Origin: Blasia pusilla
Lineage: Eukaryota > Marchantiophyta > Marchantiopsida > Blasiales
NCBI GenBank assembly: GCA_050084515.1
Contig: CM114274.1
Span: forward strand, 8,432,001-8,496,000
DNA length: 64,000 nt
Reading direction: 5' to 3'
Position numbers and translations under genes: made by a program. Below are positions 1 to 12,200 of the stretch, piece after piece; the first letter of the stretch is position 1; each line of letters opens with the position of its first letter. The notes below the pieces were generated by a model, which had not been told where the DNA came from, did no database searches, and was given only the letters and a program-made list of their open reading frames with translations.

Positions 1-204
1 CACTCAAAGAACAGTTAGTTCTTTGAGTTGAGCCTATTGCATTGGGAGTTAGCCTTGGTAGTGAGTAGAGCTCTTGGCTATGGTGGTTCTTGCAAGCTGC
101 GACCTGGATTCTCCCATTGTGGAGTGGGTTTGGATCGATTGTATATGATTCTATACGTGTTTTATGACAGTAGGTCTTTCACGGATTTCAGTTGTGGTAC
201 ACTT

Positions 205-296
205 GTGTTTGTGGATGCTCTCGTCTATGTTATGTATGTATGTGAGTATGGTATGTCAACGATGTATGTTGTATGAAGATGTGGATTCGCACGACA
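205..296 (+). repeat. 3' end of left LTR of Ty3 element 1
   Basis: The stretch ending CGCACGACA at 296 resembles the LTR ends at 3559-3686 and, reversed, at 37375, 38023 and 58186; it shares GATGTATGTTGT and the terminal CGCACGACA. How far the LTR extends toward position 1 cannot be judged from this copy. Confidence 0.6.
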
Positions 297-298
297 AA

Positions 299-562
299 GA
301 AGCGAGTGTGACGACTCCTATTGCTGATGTTCATGAGGGGCATGTGTCGAATACCTTGTTGGGGGTGGCCACCGTTGTGTACCGCGCTCCTTTATTTTCT
401 GCTTCCGATGTTGTGACGTTGGGAGGTACGCCCGTCGAGGTTTTTTGGTTGGCCGCTATGCTATGTGAGCGTGGAGTTGGAGTTCTTGCATCACGTTTAG
501 AGGTGATTGCAGAGGAGGTGATGGACCTACCCTTGGAGCGGATGCTCGGGCCGTCCACATGA
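299..562 (+). pseudogene. Ty3 gag-pol linker segment shared by both Ty3 elements
   Basis: This open stretch of about 88 codons is clearly homologous at protein level to the first part of 39769-40398 (-); both share HEGHVSNTLLGVATVVYR-like and EEVMDLPLERM-like sequence. I do not recognise a domain. Here it is followed in frame by the protease; in the other element it is fused to RNase H. Since the other element reads from gag straight into this segment, it is probably the end of gag or the start of pol. Stops occur at 560-562 and near 596. Confidence 0.6.
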
Positions 563-598
563 GATTCATGGCAGGCTACGGGTGCTAGGATGGCATAG

Positions 599-1081
599 AT
601 GCTCGCTAGACCTGCGATAGAGCGTGCCATGGCTTCTCATGGTGTTGTGTTGTTGGATAAACGAGGAGAGGTCTTCCACTTGGTGAGTCCCGGAGGTAGA
701 GCTTTTGGTCCGGAGCGCGTCTTGTTGGATTCAGGAGCGCAATCCCTGATGTTGGAGAAAGTGTCATTCAGAGGATTGGGCTTGACGAGAGGCAATATGG
801 AGCGTTCTCCATTCCAGATACAGACATCCTTAGGTGGAGCAAGTATCACATAGTATATCACGCAATAGGAGGTTGTGGTGAGGATTCGCCCGGGATATCC
901 TACAGATGAGTCCATGGTGCGAGCCAAGGCGATAGTGACTGATGCAGAGTCCTACGACGTCTTGATTGGTGGAGCAGCGTTATATCCAATGGGGTTTTCC
1001 TTGGATTACTGGGAGAAGTCAGCGTCCTACATACTAGGATGGCTGTCAAGTGATGGGCCCCTTAGCTCATTACCCGTTTGA
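599..1081 (+). pseudogene. Retropepsin-like aspartic protease of Ty3 element 1
   Basis: The motif LLDSGAQSLML has the catalytic Asp-Ser-Gly of retroviral-type aspartic proteases. About 80 codons later, YDVLIGGAALYPMGFSLDYW matches the usual second conserved block (hydrophobic-hydrophobic-Gly). The enzyme would process the Gag-Pol polyprotein. The frame is the same as the upstream linker and downstream methyltransferase. In-frame stops at about 851, 866 and 1079 inactivate it. Confidence 0.7.
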
Positions 1082-1093
1082 TTCATAGGTGTA

Positions 1094-1441
1094 GTGATCG
1101 AGCAACGGCCAAGAGAGATGGGGACCTTAGCAACATTTAGTAATGCCATCAAATGGCCTAATGATTTGATTGAGGGACATGTCTATGCAGAGGATACTCC
1201 CGTTCTTGACATTTCTATGGAGAGGAGTGTCATGGTAGCCTCATCAGTCCGTGGAGGAGAGGTGCTTCTTTGGGGCTCGACCGAGGAGCTTCGACGCTTA
1301 GCCATTGAGCATGTGCAGACCGCGTGGAGCGAGACGTTTGCACTAGAGTGTGACAGGTCAAAGGAACCCTAGGTAGGCAGGAGTGCTGCTATGACCCCTT
1401 TGGACACCACCCTGATTGTGTGGTGCATCCTAGAGGAGGGT
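1094..1441 (+). pseudogene. Unrecognised linker between protease and methyltransferase
   Basis: The polyprotein frame runs on for about 115 codons with one stop at 1370. I see no catalytic motif. It may be the end of the protease, or an N-terminal extension that belongs to the methyltransferase. Confidence 0.4.
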
Positions 1442-2395
1442 ATGCGAGTGTTGGAACTCTTTGGAGGGATCAGCACTGTGTAAGCTGCTATTTTGCACGC
1501 CGGAGTGTGCGTGCAGCAGTACCTATATATGGAGATTGATGATGTTGCAAGGCGTGCTTCACTTCAACATGTGGCGCTGTTACGCCTCAATTTTCCCGAC
1601 TTGTTGTCTACATCCGCCATTCAGGGTTATCAGAGTTCCCTACCGAGGGACATGTCATTGTTGGGGGCGCAAGACTTGGAGCGGGTACGGACCATAGACT
1701 TGGTCATTGCTGGTTGGCGGTGTTAAGGCCAATTGAGTGTTGGACGAGGTACCATGTTAGTTAACACTCGGTCCAGGTTGTTTTGGGAGATGATGCGGTT
1801 CTTGCGATATTTTTAGGAGCATACGCCTTGTTCTCCAGCATAGATTTTGGAGAATGTGCCGATTTTGGGCGGTTTGAGGTCCCGTATGGTGATGAGTGCA
1901 CATCATGTGCGCGCGTGGATCGGCCCAACAGTGTTGTTAGATGCGGAGAATGTAGGTTCTAGAGCACACCGCCTGCGTCTCTCGTGGACCAACTTGGTAC
2001 CACATGAGGTGTTGCGTAGGGCTTATGCGAGAGTGGAGCGTCCCTCTGATTTGTTGGTGGATTCTATATTGGATCCGGACCGTCGATCACACGCAGTGAG
2101 GCATGATGATCGACCGCTGTTGACTGTGGTCAACAGGATTGGCATGCCACGGGCAACCTTTTCCACATTTGTGAGTTTTCCCGCTTCCTATGCATTCAAG
2201 GAGGTCGGACGTGGCTTGGTTTGGGATTACCAAGTACAAAGGTTGGTGGAGCACAACGCCGATGATCAAGAGCGAGCGATGGGATTCCCCACATGAATGA
2301 CGGCAGTACCATCACTATTAGAGGCATCACGACGTCATGTCTTGGCTCAGGCGATGGACCTGAACTGCTTGACATGGATTTTCATCAAGAGTAGT
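1442..2395 (+). pseudogene. DNMT3-like cytosine-C5 DNA methyltransferase domain inside the retrotransposon
   Basis: The motifs follow the standard, non-permuted order of C5 methyltransferases. Motif I (SAM binding) is VLELFGGI, ELFGGI at 1454-1471. Motif IV is IDLVIAGWRC, with the catalytic cysteine codon at 1721-1723 followed by a stop where Gln is usual; the usual Pro before Cys is Arg. LFWEMMRFLR follows. Motif VI is ENV at 1850-1858. Motif VIII is RLR before a TN pair at 1970-1993. Motif IX/X is ERAMGF at 2270-2287, then a motif X-like stretch near 2340. The spacing, the LxENV and the ERxxGFP block resemble DNMT3; plant DRM enzymes have permuted motifs, so this is not DRM. Length is about 318 codons, a full catalytic domain. 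It would methylate DNA cytosines de novo. In-frame stops at 1481, 1724, about 1814, 1841, 2294 and 2393 make this copy dead. Alternatives such as CMT or DNMT1 fit less well, since no chromodomain or BAH is visible. Confidence 0.85.
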
Positions 2396-2408
2396 TGAGC
2401 AACATCGT

Positions 2409-3558
2409 TTGAGGATGCTACAGATCACAACTGTTACATTGGTGAGCCCCATGCCTATCCAGACGGTTGAGGCAGCGGTCGGGGGTGAGACCCGAGGAGA
2501 TCAACACATCAGGGATGATCAGGAGAGACATCCTTGGAATTCTTTGGATGTTTTGCAGGTATGCCAGGAGATGATAGCCACAACATCGAGCGTGGTTCCG
2601 GGTACTACACGTGGAGATGATAATTCTATTGTTCGAGACGGGGTTGCACCATAGAAACCACCAACATCCATGCAAGAGAGTCCTATCGTAGTCACGATGG
2701 AGACTTGGGAGCCAGATATGGGCCCTAAGTAGACACGAGGAGAGCGGCGTCGGATACACGAGTTCCTTATGAGTTATAAGAGTTGTTTTGCATTTAGTAT
2801 GCATGATTTGGGTACCTTAAAAGGTCCAGGGATCCGCATTGAGTTGTCGAGTGACACGTCGATCTTCCGACGACCTTGCAGGTATAGTAACATGGAGAGG
2901 GCTCTGATTTAGAGTAGGATCCAGGACTTGGTTGGCACAGGTCTAATGGAGATGTTGCATGGAGAGTATGCATCTGCCACTCTCATGCCCGCCAAGAAGG
3001 ATGTGCATAGTGACTGGACGGATCGGCGGATGTGTGGAGATTACCGACCTATCAATTGACATACAAAGTCCGATAGGTATGCCATGCCCACTCTTGAGGA
3101 GATCTTTGATGTTTTTGGGCATGCAAAGGTCTTCAGTTCGTTAGATCTTCGAGCCGGATACCATCAACTGCCTATCAGATTCGAGGACAGGCAGAAGATG
3201 GCATTTTGGGGTATCCATCCTCATGGGAAGGATTATTTGTACCAAAGGCAGTTTTTACCGTTCGGGTTAAAGAACGCCCCGATTGAGTTTGAGAGGGTCA
3301 TGGATTGGATCTTGGCAGTTCTGGATTTTGCTAGGTATTATATTGATGACATCGTAGTCTTTAGCGCCACGGTTGAGGAGCATGAGAGACATCTAGAGGA
3401 GGTGTTTCGACGATTGCAATTACATGGGCTAAAGCTACATCCATGCAAGTGCAAGTTCTTCTACAATCAGATTGAGTACTTGGATCATATGATATACCCA
3501 AGGGGCCTTGGTGTGCAACAAACAAAGGTAGAGGTTATTTCACGCATTCCAAGCCCTA
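2409..3558 (+). pseudogene. Ty3/gypsy reverse transcriptase, truncated
   Basis: A single frame contains an N-terminal pol spacer, GDYRPIN-type motif near 3040, SSLDLRAGYHQLPI near 3135, LPFGLKNAP near 3257 and the catalytic YIDD at 3339-3350, followed by a typical HLEEVFRRL helix. These are the finger and palm motifs of Ty3-type RT. Stops at about 2654, 2729, 2912 and 3057 interrupt it. It ends after SRIPSPN, where normal RT would continue into RNase H; the sequence instead joins the LTR end. The frame differs from that of the methyltransferase, with the shift between about 2395 and 2409. Confidence 0.85.
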
Positions 3559-3686
3559 ATTGGAGATATCTTGGTATTTCTTATCTCGTTGTTTGGATAC
3601 CATGAGTTAGCATGGGATCGTGCGTATTTGTGTGTGTGTTCGATGACAGTGATGTATGTTGTGTAGCGATGTGTATGCGCACGACA
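3559..3686 (+). repeat. 3' end of right LTR of Ty3 element 1
   Basis: This 128-bp stretch, from ATTGGAGATAT to GCGCACGACA, matches in reverse complement 37375-37500, 38023-38150 and 58186-58313, where it is the end of full-length LTRs. The rest of the LTR is deleted here. Confidence 0.75.
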
Positions 3687-4389
3687 ATGTCGTCTAGCAA
3701 GCTTGAAGAACATTTTAGTACAGCTTTTGATTTCCCTTTCAATTTGATTACTTTAGTAGTATTAAGTTAAATTATGTATAATTCATATGATCTACAAACT
3801 TCATTCTGACATAGAAGGGGGACGTGCCCATCCTTGCAAGAGATTGAAGAATCATTAGGGACATCAAAAGAATCCCCAAGCTAAGTGATTATGAACAAGG
3901 TTTGTCCCACATCCATTATATTAAAAAAATGAAGCGTAATTTTATATTCATACAACCAGCTTTTGATAGAGTGTACCCTTGCATTTTTTGAGTTTAGTTT
4001 GGTAAAATATGTAGGAAAGTTACAAATCATATGTTGATGTAGCTATTTTCTGGAAAGGTAATTAAAAACTGATGCAAAAAAGTGGTACAGAATTATAATC
4101 TTTATATATATCTCTGTCTCTATACATATGGATTGTCATTCATTGACATATAGAATTAAAGTGATGGAGAATGGCTTAGGAAACCTCAAAAGTGGCTTGG
4201 ATAAACTAACGGGCATATATGATGAAAAATTTGAAGGGTCTAATAACCATGAGTAAAAAAACACCACAATATGTTCCTGAGGTTGTACACGTTGTAAAAA
4301 CTCAATGAGTTGTGGTAACTCCCATCCCATCACTTGTAGGACCAATTGATAGTTAAGTCATACATCCCACCTCTATCCTTCACGAGTCT
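3687..4389. other. No gene seen
   Basis: AT-rich sequence between two LTR remnants. Short open frames here lack recognisable motifs. Confidence 0.6.
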
Positions 4390-4394
4390 TTAAA

Positions 4395-5423
4395 TGTCGC
4401 GACCCTCATAACCAAACAACAACAAATAGGCGCCAAGCGGAACATCATAACTCAAATAGACTCACGCTGCGATGTTTGCGCTTTGGAGAGGCGTTTGGAA
4501 AGGTCTCTTGGAAAATTCCAAGAGACAAAACGCAGAACAGAGTTGTGCATTTTGTGCGTTAGTGGTCGCGACCAGGAAAACTAGACCAAACGCGAGCCAA
4601 GACTTGATATGAGTTGAGTCTTGGAAGGTTGATTGCCAAGGAGGTGAGAACTAGTTTTGGAACACGATTGGCGTTTGGGGAATTTGACTATATTTTGGAC
4701 AATAACGTTTAGCCCCAAGATAATTTTGAGACTAGTAAGGGCACGTTGAAAGATTATCTTAAGACGCTTCCAACGCACCAAAGAATTCAGCAAACGCATA
4801 AGTATAGACTGAGATATTGGCCAAAAATGACTCTGAGAGCAATCGGGTTGAGGGCCAATTGGAAAGGCCCGGGTGTCTTTCCCTAAAGGTAGGGGGACCC
4901 CAGAGATCCCCAAAAGTACTAGTAAGGGAGGAGTCTCTCCAAGATGTCTTGGAACACGAATCCCCACTTTGAGCTCCAAACGGCGTCTTAGAGGCACGGG
5001 ATGGAACGAGAGTTTGGCGTTGGAACTCGAAACCCAAAACTGATCCAAGGGAGTGGACTTTGTATGCCACACTTGGATTCCAACCCGGGATTCACTTTGT
5101 GCGAGTCTCGGTTAGGGACTCATTGGATATCCATCAGACAGTTGGAACCGCCAGGCGCGACACGCTGGTTGAGGTTCCCGAACCAACCAGAAAGTTTGTC
5201 CCAAGTCTTTCGAGACTTTCCCGTATTGTAAACCTCGAAACTAGGAAAGTTGAGCTTGATAAGAGACCAAGAAAAGAACTCGGAAAGTTAGCCCGCTGAT
5301 TGATCCAAGACTCGACTAACCAGAGTGCGTGTTTGGATGCAGATCAGCGTTGAGAGCGTGACCTACTGAACGCACGCTTCCGCAACAACAAGATTAACGT
5401 TCAAGGAGAGTAGGCGCACGACA
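4395..5423 (+). mobile_element. Solo LTR (1029 bp) with perfect target duplication
   Basis: It begins TGTCGCGACC and ends GGCGCACGACA, the canonical TG...CA of LTRs, and is flanked by TTAAA at 4390-4394 and 5424-5428. A second copy with its own target duplication lies at 55810-58074. The end sequence resembles that of the Ty3 LTRs in this window, so a Ty3 family is likely. Open frames inside it are not genes. Confidence 0.9.
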
Positions 5424-5428
5424 TTAAA

Positions 5429-7949
5429 GGTTGCCAAGAAGAATTTGCAATCCACCAAAGAAGGTGATCAAGAGACTCATTGTCTTAACATGATATGATA
5501 GACTTTGAGACTCCTTAAACATAACCTATTGATCCACTAAGTGTAATTTTTGAACTTGAAAAGAAGCTTAAGGAGAACTTACCACCATCTCTAAAGGGAA
5601 GGGAGGAAGAAAAGGTTGTAACACTTTTGGAGAGAAAAGAGAGGAACATTGTAAGTTTCATGAGCTATGTGCTGTAATAGTTGTTTCAATGACTTGTTTG
5701 CTTTGGTTTGTTTAGAATTTTGAACATGGGAACAATAATTAAGTAGTGATTCTTATTATTTTTACATTGATGAAATCCTTGCAGTAAATCGATCAACCAT
5801 TGAGTTTTTTTGAGGTAACTTAATTTTATGTTGTGGATAATATCTTGTAGGGATTTACGTTTTGCCTATAAAATTAAACGAATCTCTATAATCGAATGAA
5901 TCTATCATACATGTATTAAGTAGTTGGTGATTGGAGATGAGGTGTTCTTGTCACGAAACAAGAAAAGGTGGCAGCATGTAGGTAGAGGCAAAATATCCAT
6001 TAGGCCTTGGTAGTAGAGACAAGTGCCATGGCAAAGTTATACCCCTAAGAGTTGTTAAGGCGGACATTTTGACAATTTATGATTATGATTAACGAGCTAC
6101 CTTATCCCAACCTAGATGATGACCCACCACAAAATTGGTCAAGCATGCACAAGGTGGTTCAATACCATAATTAGAGAGATCATTAAAGAAAAATCTTCCT
6201 GCTCTTAAGTGGTTACTTTTCTTGGATAAGAAGCACATTCTTGTGTTTGTTGGTAGAAAAGCACATCTTATGTTGATTATAACTTTTTTATGTTAAGTAT
6301 TATGTTTGATATTAAGAGTAAAGAATTTACCTCATATGATTCATCTCATGCTATAACAAATTTTTGGTTCAGAGTCTAGACCCTTTATAGTTTCAAATTT
6401 GAATGCATTGAAGATTTTCTAGTTCACTAAATAATGAAAGCACATAAATAGTCACTCTCATAGTCACTACAACATTTTCATATCTACCTCACTTTCATGC
6501 AAGGTAGTATGTTGACAAAGTGTGTGTTTGTAGACATGTCCATATCTATGGATTTACATCCGTATCATGGAAGGGCTTGTCCTTGGCCCTTCCCCTTCTT
6601 TTTCATTCCTCCCACTTGCCTTTGTGTTCCATACTCTCTCATTTCTTCCTCCATTCACCTCCACTCCCTTCTCCGTTGTTGCCCCACTTGCCCTTGCCTT
6701 GTCTTCAATCATGAACTATGAGTATGGGTCTCATCTCTTGCAATCCATGTCCAGACTTGTCCGTCCGTGTCCGTCTTTGGGACAGACTCGTCCATGTTTC
6801 TGCAACCATGCTTTCATGCCACCAAAGTTACGGATGATGCGCACATAATCCAACAGTCGTCATATAAAAAAAAAGTTGGTCCAATCCATGCAAACATATG
6901 ATGTCAACTCGTCACCACTCATAATTGAGAGTCATCTAACAACGACATATTATCCATAATGTATGTTGGAGAACGAGGCTAGTGGTAAACAATTGGTTTG
7001 CTATAGAAAAATACCATGCGATTGATCATTTCTTAATAATTTTTCGCCAAAGAATGATCCGTCGATGGGAGACAAGTTTAATCCAATCGATTATTTTTTG
7101 TGTATTTATCCTCTGTATGATCCTCCAAGGACTAAAGTGATAACTTGTGGAAAAAATATCCTATGAACTATTGCTTTTAGGGGATTTCTTTTCAAATAAT
7201 TATCGATTGCATGAAGCAAGCAATCATGAAACCAAACATTTTCCACATGATTCTACAAGTGATCGTTGGTATGAATTAATTTTCATGCAACTTATTGCTT
7301 TAAAGTAGGAATATTTTGGAGATTTTTTTTTATTGAAGATAATGAAGAAAAAAGGAATGTTTCAATTGAATGCATATGGAAGAATAATTTGGTTGGGGAA
7401 TAGAGATTGTTTGGTATTACTCGAGCTTTTAGGATGGTTTGGTATAAGAGGTTGTTTAATTCCCTTTTTTAGTTTTTTGTTTCATTTTTAAATGGATTAA
7501 AATGAGTCTCATGACTGTAGGGAGGGAGACAAGATTACTTTGAGGCGGAAAGGGTTCTTTTATAATGCTTATTTATGAAGGTCATTGTGACCAACTACCT
7601 TAGAGATAACATACGTATATAGGTCACCCTTTCCCTTCCCTTTTATGCTAAGTGGCACATTATTGTGGGTGATGTATCTATGGCTCCACTTGAGCTATGA
7701 GTCTCAAGGAGGATGCGATTATAAGAAATTTTGAAAACTACCAAAGAAGTATAATTAATAAAATTTGATTATAAAAATATGTCATATCGTATGGGGAAAA
7801 AATTTTCAATAAGAGAATCGATGGAGGAGATCACCTTCATAATTATATAGGGTATGTATAAGAAAGTCTAATATACGATGACCATGATCTTTCGTTGAAT
7901 AAAGTATGGTTAATTAACCCTAGTTAAGTAAATAGTGATTAGTTTACCA
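5429..7949. other. AT-rich region without recognisable gene
   Basis: Both strands were read for protein motifs and none were found. A more C-rich patch at 6540-6720 gives overlapping short frames without domain signature. Confidence 0.5.
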
Positions 7950-9230
7950 ATCTTGATTGAGTTAATACATTTTGTATACTAAATATAATAGTTTGTGTAT
8001 ATAATAATTTTGAATATAACTCAATTTTCAAGATTCCCCCTCAATCTCATACTGATATTTCTCATGTCTAAATTGTCTCTAAATATCTCAAACTTAGCTC
8101 TGGACAATGTCTTACAAAAAAATTAATAATTTGCTAATGTTTATCTATATACACAAGATCAATCTTTCATGGAAGCATATTCTTGATGATAAATTCATAT
8201 TAAGATGGTAGTGCATTTCTACATGCTTTGTTCAAATATGGACATTGAATTATTGATAAGTTTAATATTGTTAATATTATATGCAAGTATTACGACATGT
8301 CTTGAGTTACTAACATCAATCTCAAAGAGTAATCAACCATATTGCCTTACATCTTGCATTTGTTGCTCCTCTGTATTTTGCCTCTATTGACAATAAAAGA
8401 AAATTATAGGTTATTTCTTTGAAATCCAACTTACAACTTCACTTCGTAAGGTGAAGGAATATCAAGGTGTAGAATGCCAATTACACATAATTATCCCCTA
8501 AACTACATTTGTCAATCATTATAACTATAAGCTTGGAGAAGGTTAAAATTGAAGCCCAAAAGAGGTTTCCAAGGTACTTGCATAAATTGACTTAACAAGC
8601 CAACCACATACCTAAATTATGGCATGGAAACTATCACATAGATCAAACTTATGACCATATCTATATACATATTGGAATATTAAAAATATCCTTTGTTCAA
8701 TCTTAACTTCACAATATAGACTAATAATGTAGAGTTTGGTTTATAAGATATCGTACAATATTTTGAGAATATATGAAGGGTATATAGTCTCCATCATAAT
8801 CATATATTCTCATAAGTCTAAAAAATTCAACGTTGAGGAATTGCTTGTTACTAAGCTCTTCTTAGCAAATTCTAAATACAACTTATGTTTGACTTGCTAC
8901 ACCATATCAATGTTATTCCTAATAATCAAGTAGTCATCAACATACAACACAATCATAAGTGTATGATCTTATCCTCTCATGAGATATAATAAAGAATATC
9001 ATGTTCATATCCAAATAGTTAAATTATGTACATTTCTTTATGTAAATTTTCATAAAAAATGCATTTTGACAACCACGTGATGGAATCTCCACTTCTTACT
9101 CATTCTAACCGTAATTGCAATTATGATCTTATAATCAGAATCTTAGGAATGAAGCTAAATATTTCTTCAAAATTGATATCATATTGCTAGGCATAGCGCT
9201 TAGCTATGAACGTGACTTTATATATGTTTA
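7950..9230 (-). mobile_element. Degenerate Ty1/copia remnant (RT, RNase H, LTR junction)
   Basis: Read on the minus strand, a copia-like stretch resembling the RT entry (INFEEIF near 9170) is followed by LYVDDYLII, the catalytic YVDD, at about 8940. Then come an RNase H-like AKYRGATNARCKAIWL at about 8350-8390 and the typical end motif with a LSLRYLET stretch near 8090. A purine run, GATTGAGGGGGAAT, near 8040 looks like a polypurine tract before an LTR. Every block has stops and frameshifts. Only the family and orientation are secure, not the ends. Confidence 0.7.
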
Positions 9231-12200
9231 ATATACTATCTTGTTATATTTGATCTTGTAAATCTATCTAGAAGCAATAGCTTCCTTGCCAAACTTAAAG
9301 GAAAATATTATTTTTAATAAAAGTAAACTTACATCTAAATCCAAAATCACTAATTTTACAACCATGTTGCTTTGAAGTGCTGATATATAACATTCTAGTT
9401 GTATAATGTAATTGAGATCGACAAAAGTTTTTTTTAAATAATCTTTCATTTATAGTAATAATAATTATACATACATGTGATTATGATGCTTATGACTTGT
9501 CAAAATGAAGCCGAAATGGGGCATAGTGTGAGATCATAAGTAGAATACAAAGGTGCCATTATTAATTTGAGATATTAACATGTTTTATTTAATATTAATA
9601 TGTAGTCACAATAACTAAGGTCAGTTGAATCTAATTATGTACCAAAAACTAAAAATATAAAACATGTAAAATTTTAAAATAATAGAAAATATATTTCAAT
9701 GTCATTTAATTTAAGAAAAGGATATGGAATATAATAACACTTGATAAAGTAGTAGTATTATGAAATTGAAAATGGGAAGTTATCATCGGTGGACAAAAAA
9801 AGATGGACCCTACTACTCATGAATTATATTAACAAACTTCCAAGTTTGATGATGTTTTAATATAGAAAGCTCTTCTTATGTAGTTTTTTTCCAACATACA
9901 TTACATGTGAATTCTTTTAGACCGCACAAATAATCACCAAATATGCATGATATATTACAAGAAATATTTGATTTATGAATATATGAATATGACGCGTGAT
10001 TGTACTTGATCTAAAATGTTATTGTTCAAAACTAGAGGCCTCTAACATCTAAGTTGAGCTCAAACTAGTATCACCAAAATGAAAGCCTACTCTTTTAAAC
10101 CATAAATTAATATATTTATATGAAGAGATAAATATCTCCTAAACCTACGCTAGTACTTGGGGAGTTTATTGGTAATATATGCTGATTCATGACCATATTA
10201 CTAGAAAACAAACTTATAAATTTTATGACTCGGACGATGAATGACTTGTTTATAAAGTCACTCAAAGTTTGACTTGGTTGGTTTAATTTTATTTTCATGA
10301 CTTACCAAACCAATACAATCATATCTTAATGAGTTATAAAATAATTATAGTCATATAAATGAAAATGGTTTATGAAATAATATGAATATCTTCAAATATT
10401 ATTTAAATAAATGGGTCCAAAATTCATATTGGATTTTTAGAAATTACCATGAAATCTCTAGTATAAACTTTAGTAAGAAGGAAAAGTTCCTTTCAATATT
10501 GCAATTGAATTCATATGGTTGATTAGATGGAATATGTATTTGCTTTGATAATCTTCATATTTGGATTCTTTTCCATGATCAAAATTTAAAGGAATTTCCT
10601 TGAAAAATGAATCCACATGTTTATAATATAGTTATGAAATATTTGATGTATTTTAAAAATAAATATTATAAATGAAATGAGAAAAAAAAAGTTATTCATC
10701 ATAATAATACCATAGAGCTCACTATTAATTTATTGCAAGATGACTTTATGCTAATAATTTATAGAGTATTAGAATTATTGGACAATTTTGGGTTTCTAGC
10801 TACTTGCTTTCATGTTTTGATTCCATGATTAAATACGTTCGTATAGTATTTTTGTGCTTGATTAGATACATCAATATATGCTATGTAGCAATATATATGC
10901 ACACAATACCTTCTTGCTAACTTGAGTTAAGTTGTAGTTTCTTCCTTACTTGAAAGATTTCAAAATAGGTAGTTTTAATCTCGTGATTTTCATTGAAGTA
11001 TGATTTTAAAAGATGTGATGTATATCTCTTCCATTTTTACATGTTAAAAACATAACTAATGGGATTAAACTTCCAAATTCTTATGCTTAAAAAGTCTTGC
11101 TCAATAGAGGATCATGCATAGAAGCGATTCCATATTAAACGTAGATAATTTTAGAATATTTCAAAATATTTTTTCATTTTCATGCCGAATTACCTAGTTA
11201 ATACGATCCCATATGAATTAAAATTCTTATTTAAAAAATAAAAGACTTAAGTCTCACATATGCCATTCTTTTCCCCACTAGCCAATACTTGAATGTAAGA
11301 CTAATCAAGGTGCCTACCTATAATAATGAAATGTAAAATTCTCGCATATAATTTTAAATTAAGGACGGGAAATCTTAAATGTAAGAAAGGGCTTTGGTCT
11401 TTTCATTTTGAATTTCTTTTAACAAGAGGTTTAATTTTTATGGGGATATGTTTCTTAATGTTTGACCATACAAAGAAAGATCCATGCATTATCCTATTGA
11501 TGGCAAGTTTGCACGCATATATAATCCTTTCTAACATATTTGGACAAGTTTACATACTTAAATCCATACTATGAATGGACTTTTCTAAACATGAATACTC
11601 ATTGCGTTTTTTCACAAGCTCGATGATATTTTCATCATTGATCATGTGATTAGCATCCATGCTCTTTCCCTCCTTTACATTCCACTCTCTCTCTCTATCC
11701 CATGCTATCATTGTTCCCCATCCCTCATAAGTCCTACTCCCTATCCTCTCCATCATTTGGTGTCTTGACTCAAATACCTTGCCATCTTCCTATCCCTAAT
11801 TGATCGATCTCTTCTTTACCCTCCCATCCATCACCATCTCCCATCCACCATTGTTCCCAACTAGCCATGTCGTCTCAGTATATGTCTATCTTCCATTCAA
11901 GAGATTTTTTTCTGAAGCAACATGACAACCAAACTTTCACGAGGGTGATGGAGAAACCTCCATCATTATGTATGGTGGGGTCAATCCATAGGATGAACTT
12001 GTTTATTTTCACACAAGTATAATTTACATGAAGTGCTCGCATGAAAATAAATCCATATGGAGAGGGATAATTCATGAAAACTAGTAAAATTGCCTTGCGA
12101 TATACTCGCTTAAGCACATACCTTTCATTTCCCCCCTCTTCACAATACCATTAAAGAAGATCCTAGGTCCATGCAAATATTTTTACAACAGCTCCGCCAC

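Larger units (their letters stand above)
1..3686 (+). mobile_element. Ty3/gypsy retrotransposon carrying a DNA methyltransferase, decayed
   Basis: Domains in order are an LTR end, a gag/linker segment, a retropepsin-like protease, a cytosine-C5 methyltransferase, a Ty3-type reverse transcriptase cut short, and an LTR end again. From 299 to about 2395 everything lies in one reading frame, broken by about a dozen stop codons but no frameshift. From 2409 to 3558 it continues in another single frame. RNase H and integrase are missing: the RT passes directly into the LTR end at 3559. No primer binding site follows the first LTR end, so the 5' part of gag is also deleted. The window start cuts the left LTR. 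Its relative at 37375-44214 supplies the missing domains and supports the family order. Confidence 0.85.

Noticed and set aside
1442-2395. Methyltransferase as a host DRM or CMT pseudogene
   Set aside because: It is in the same frame as the protease and embedded between PR and RT; motif order is not permuted and no UBA, BAH or chromodomain is visible.
4581-5299. Overlapping ORFs of up to 163 codons
   Set aside because: All fall inside the solo LTR 4395-5423; the homologous LTR at 55810 does not keep them open.
6497-6848. Three overlapping ORFs in a C-rich patch
   Set aside because: Low-complexity pyrimidine sequence, no domain, no splice context.
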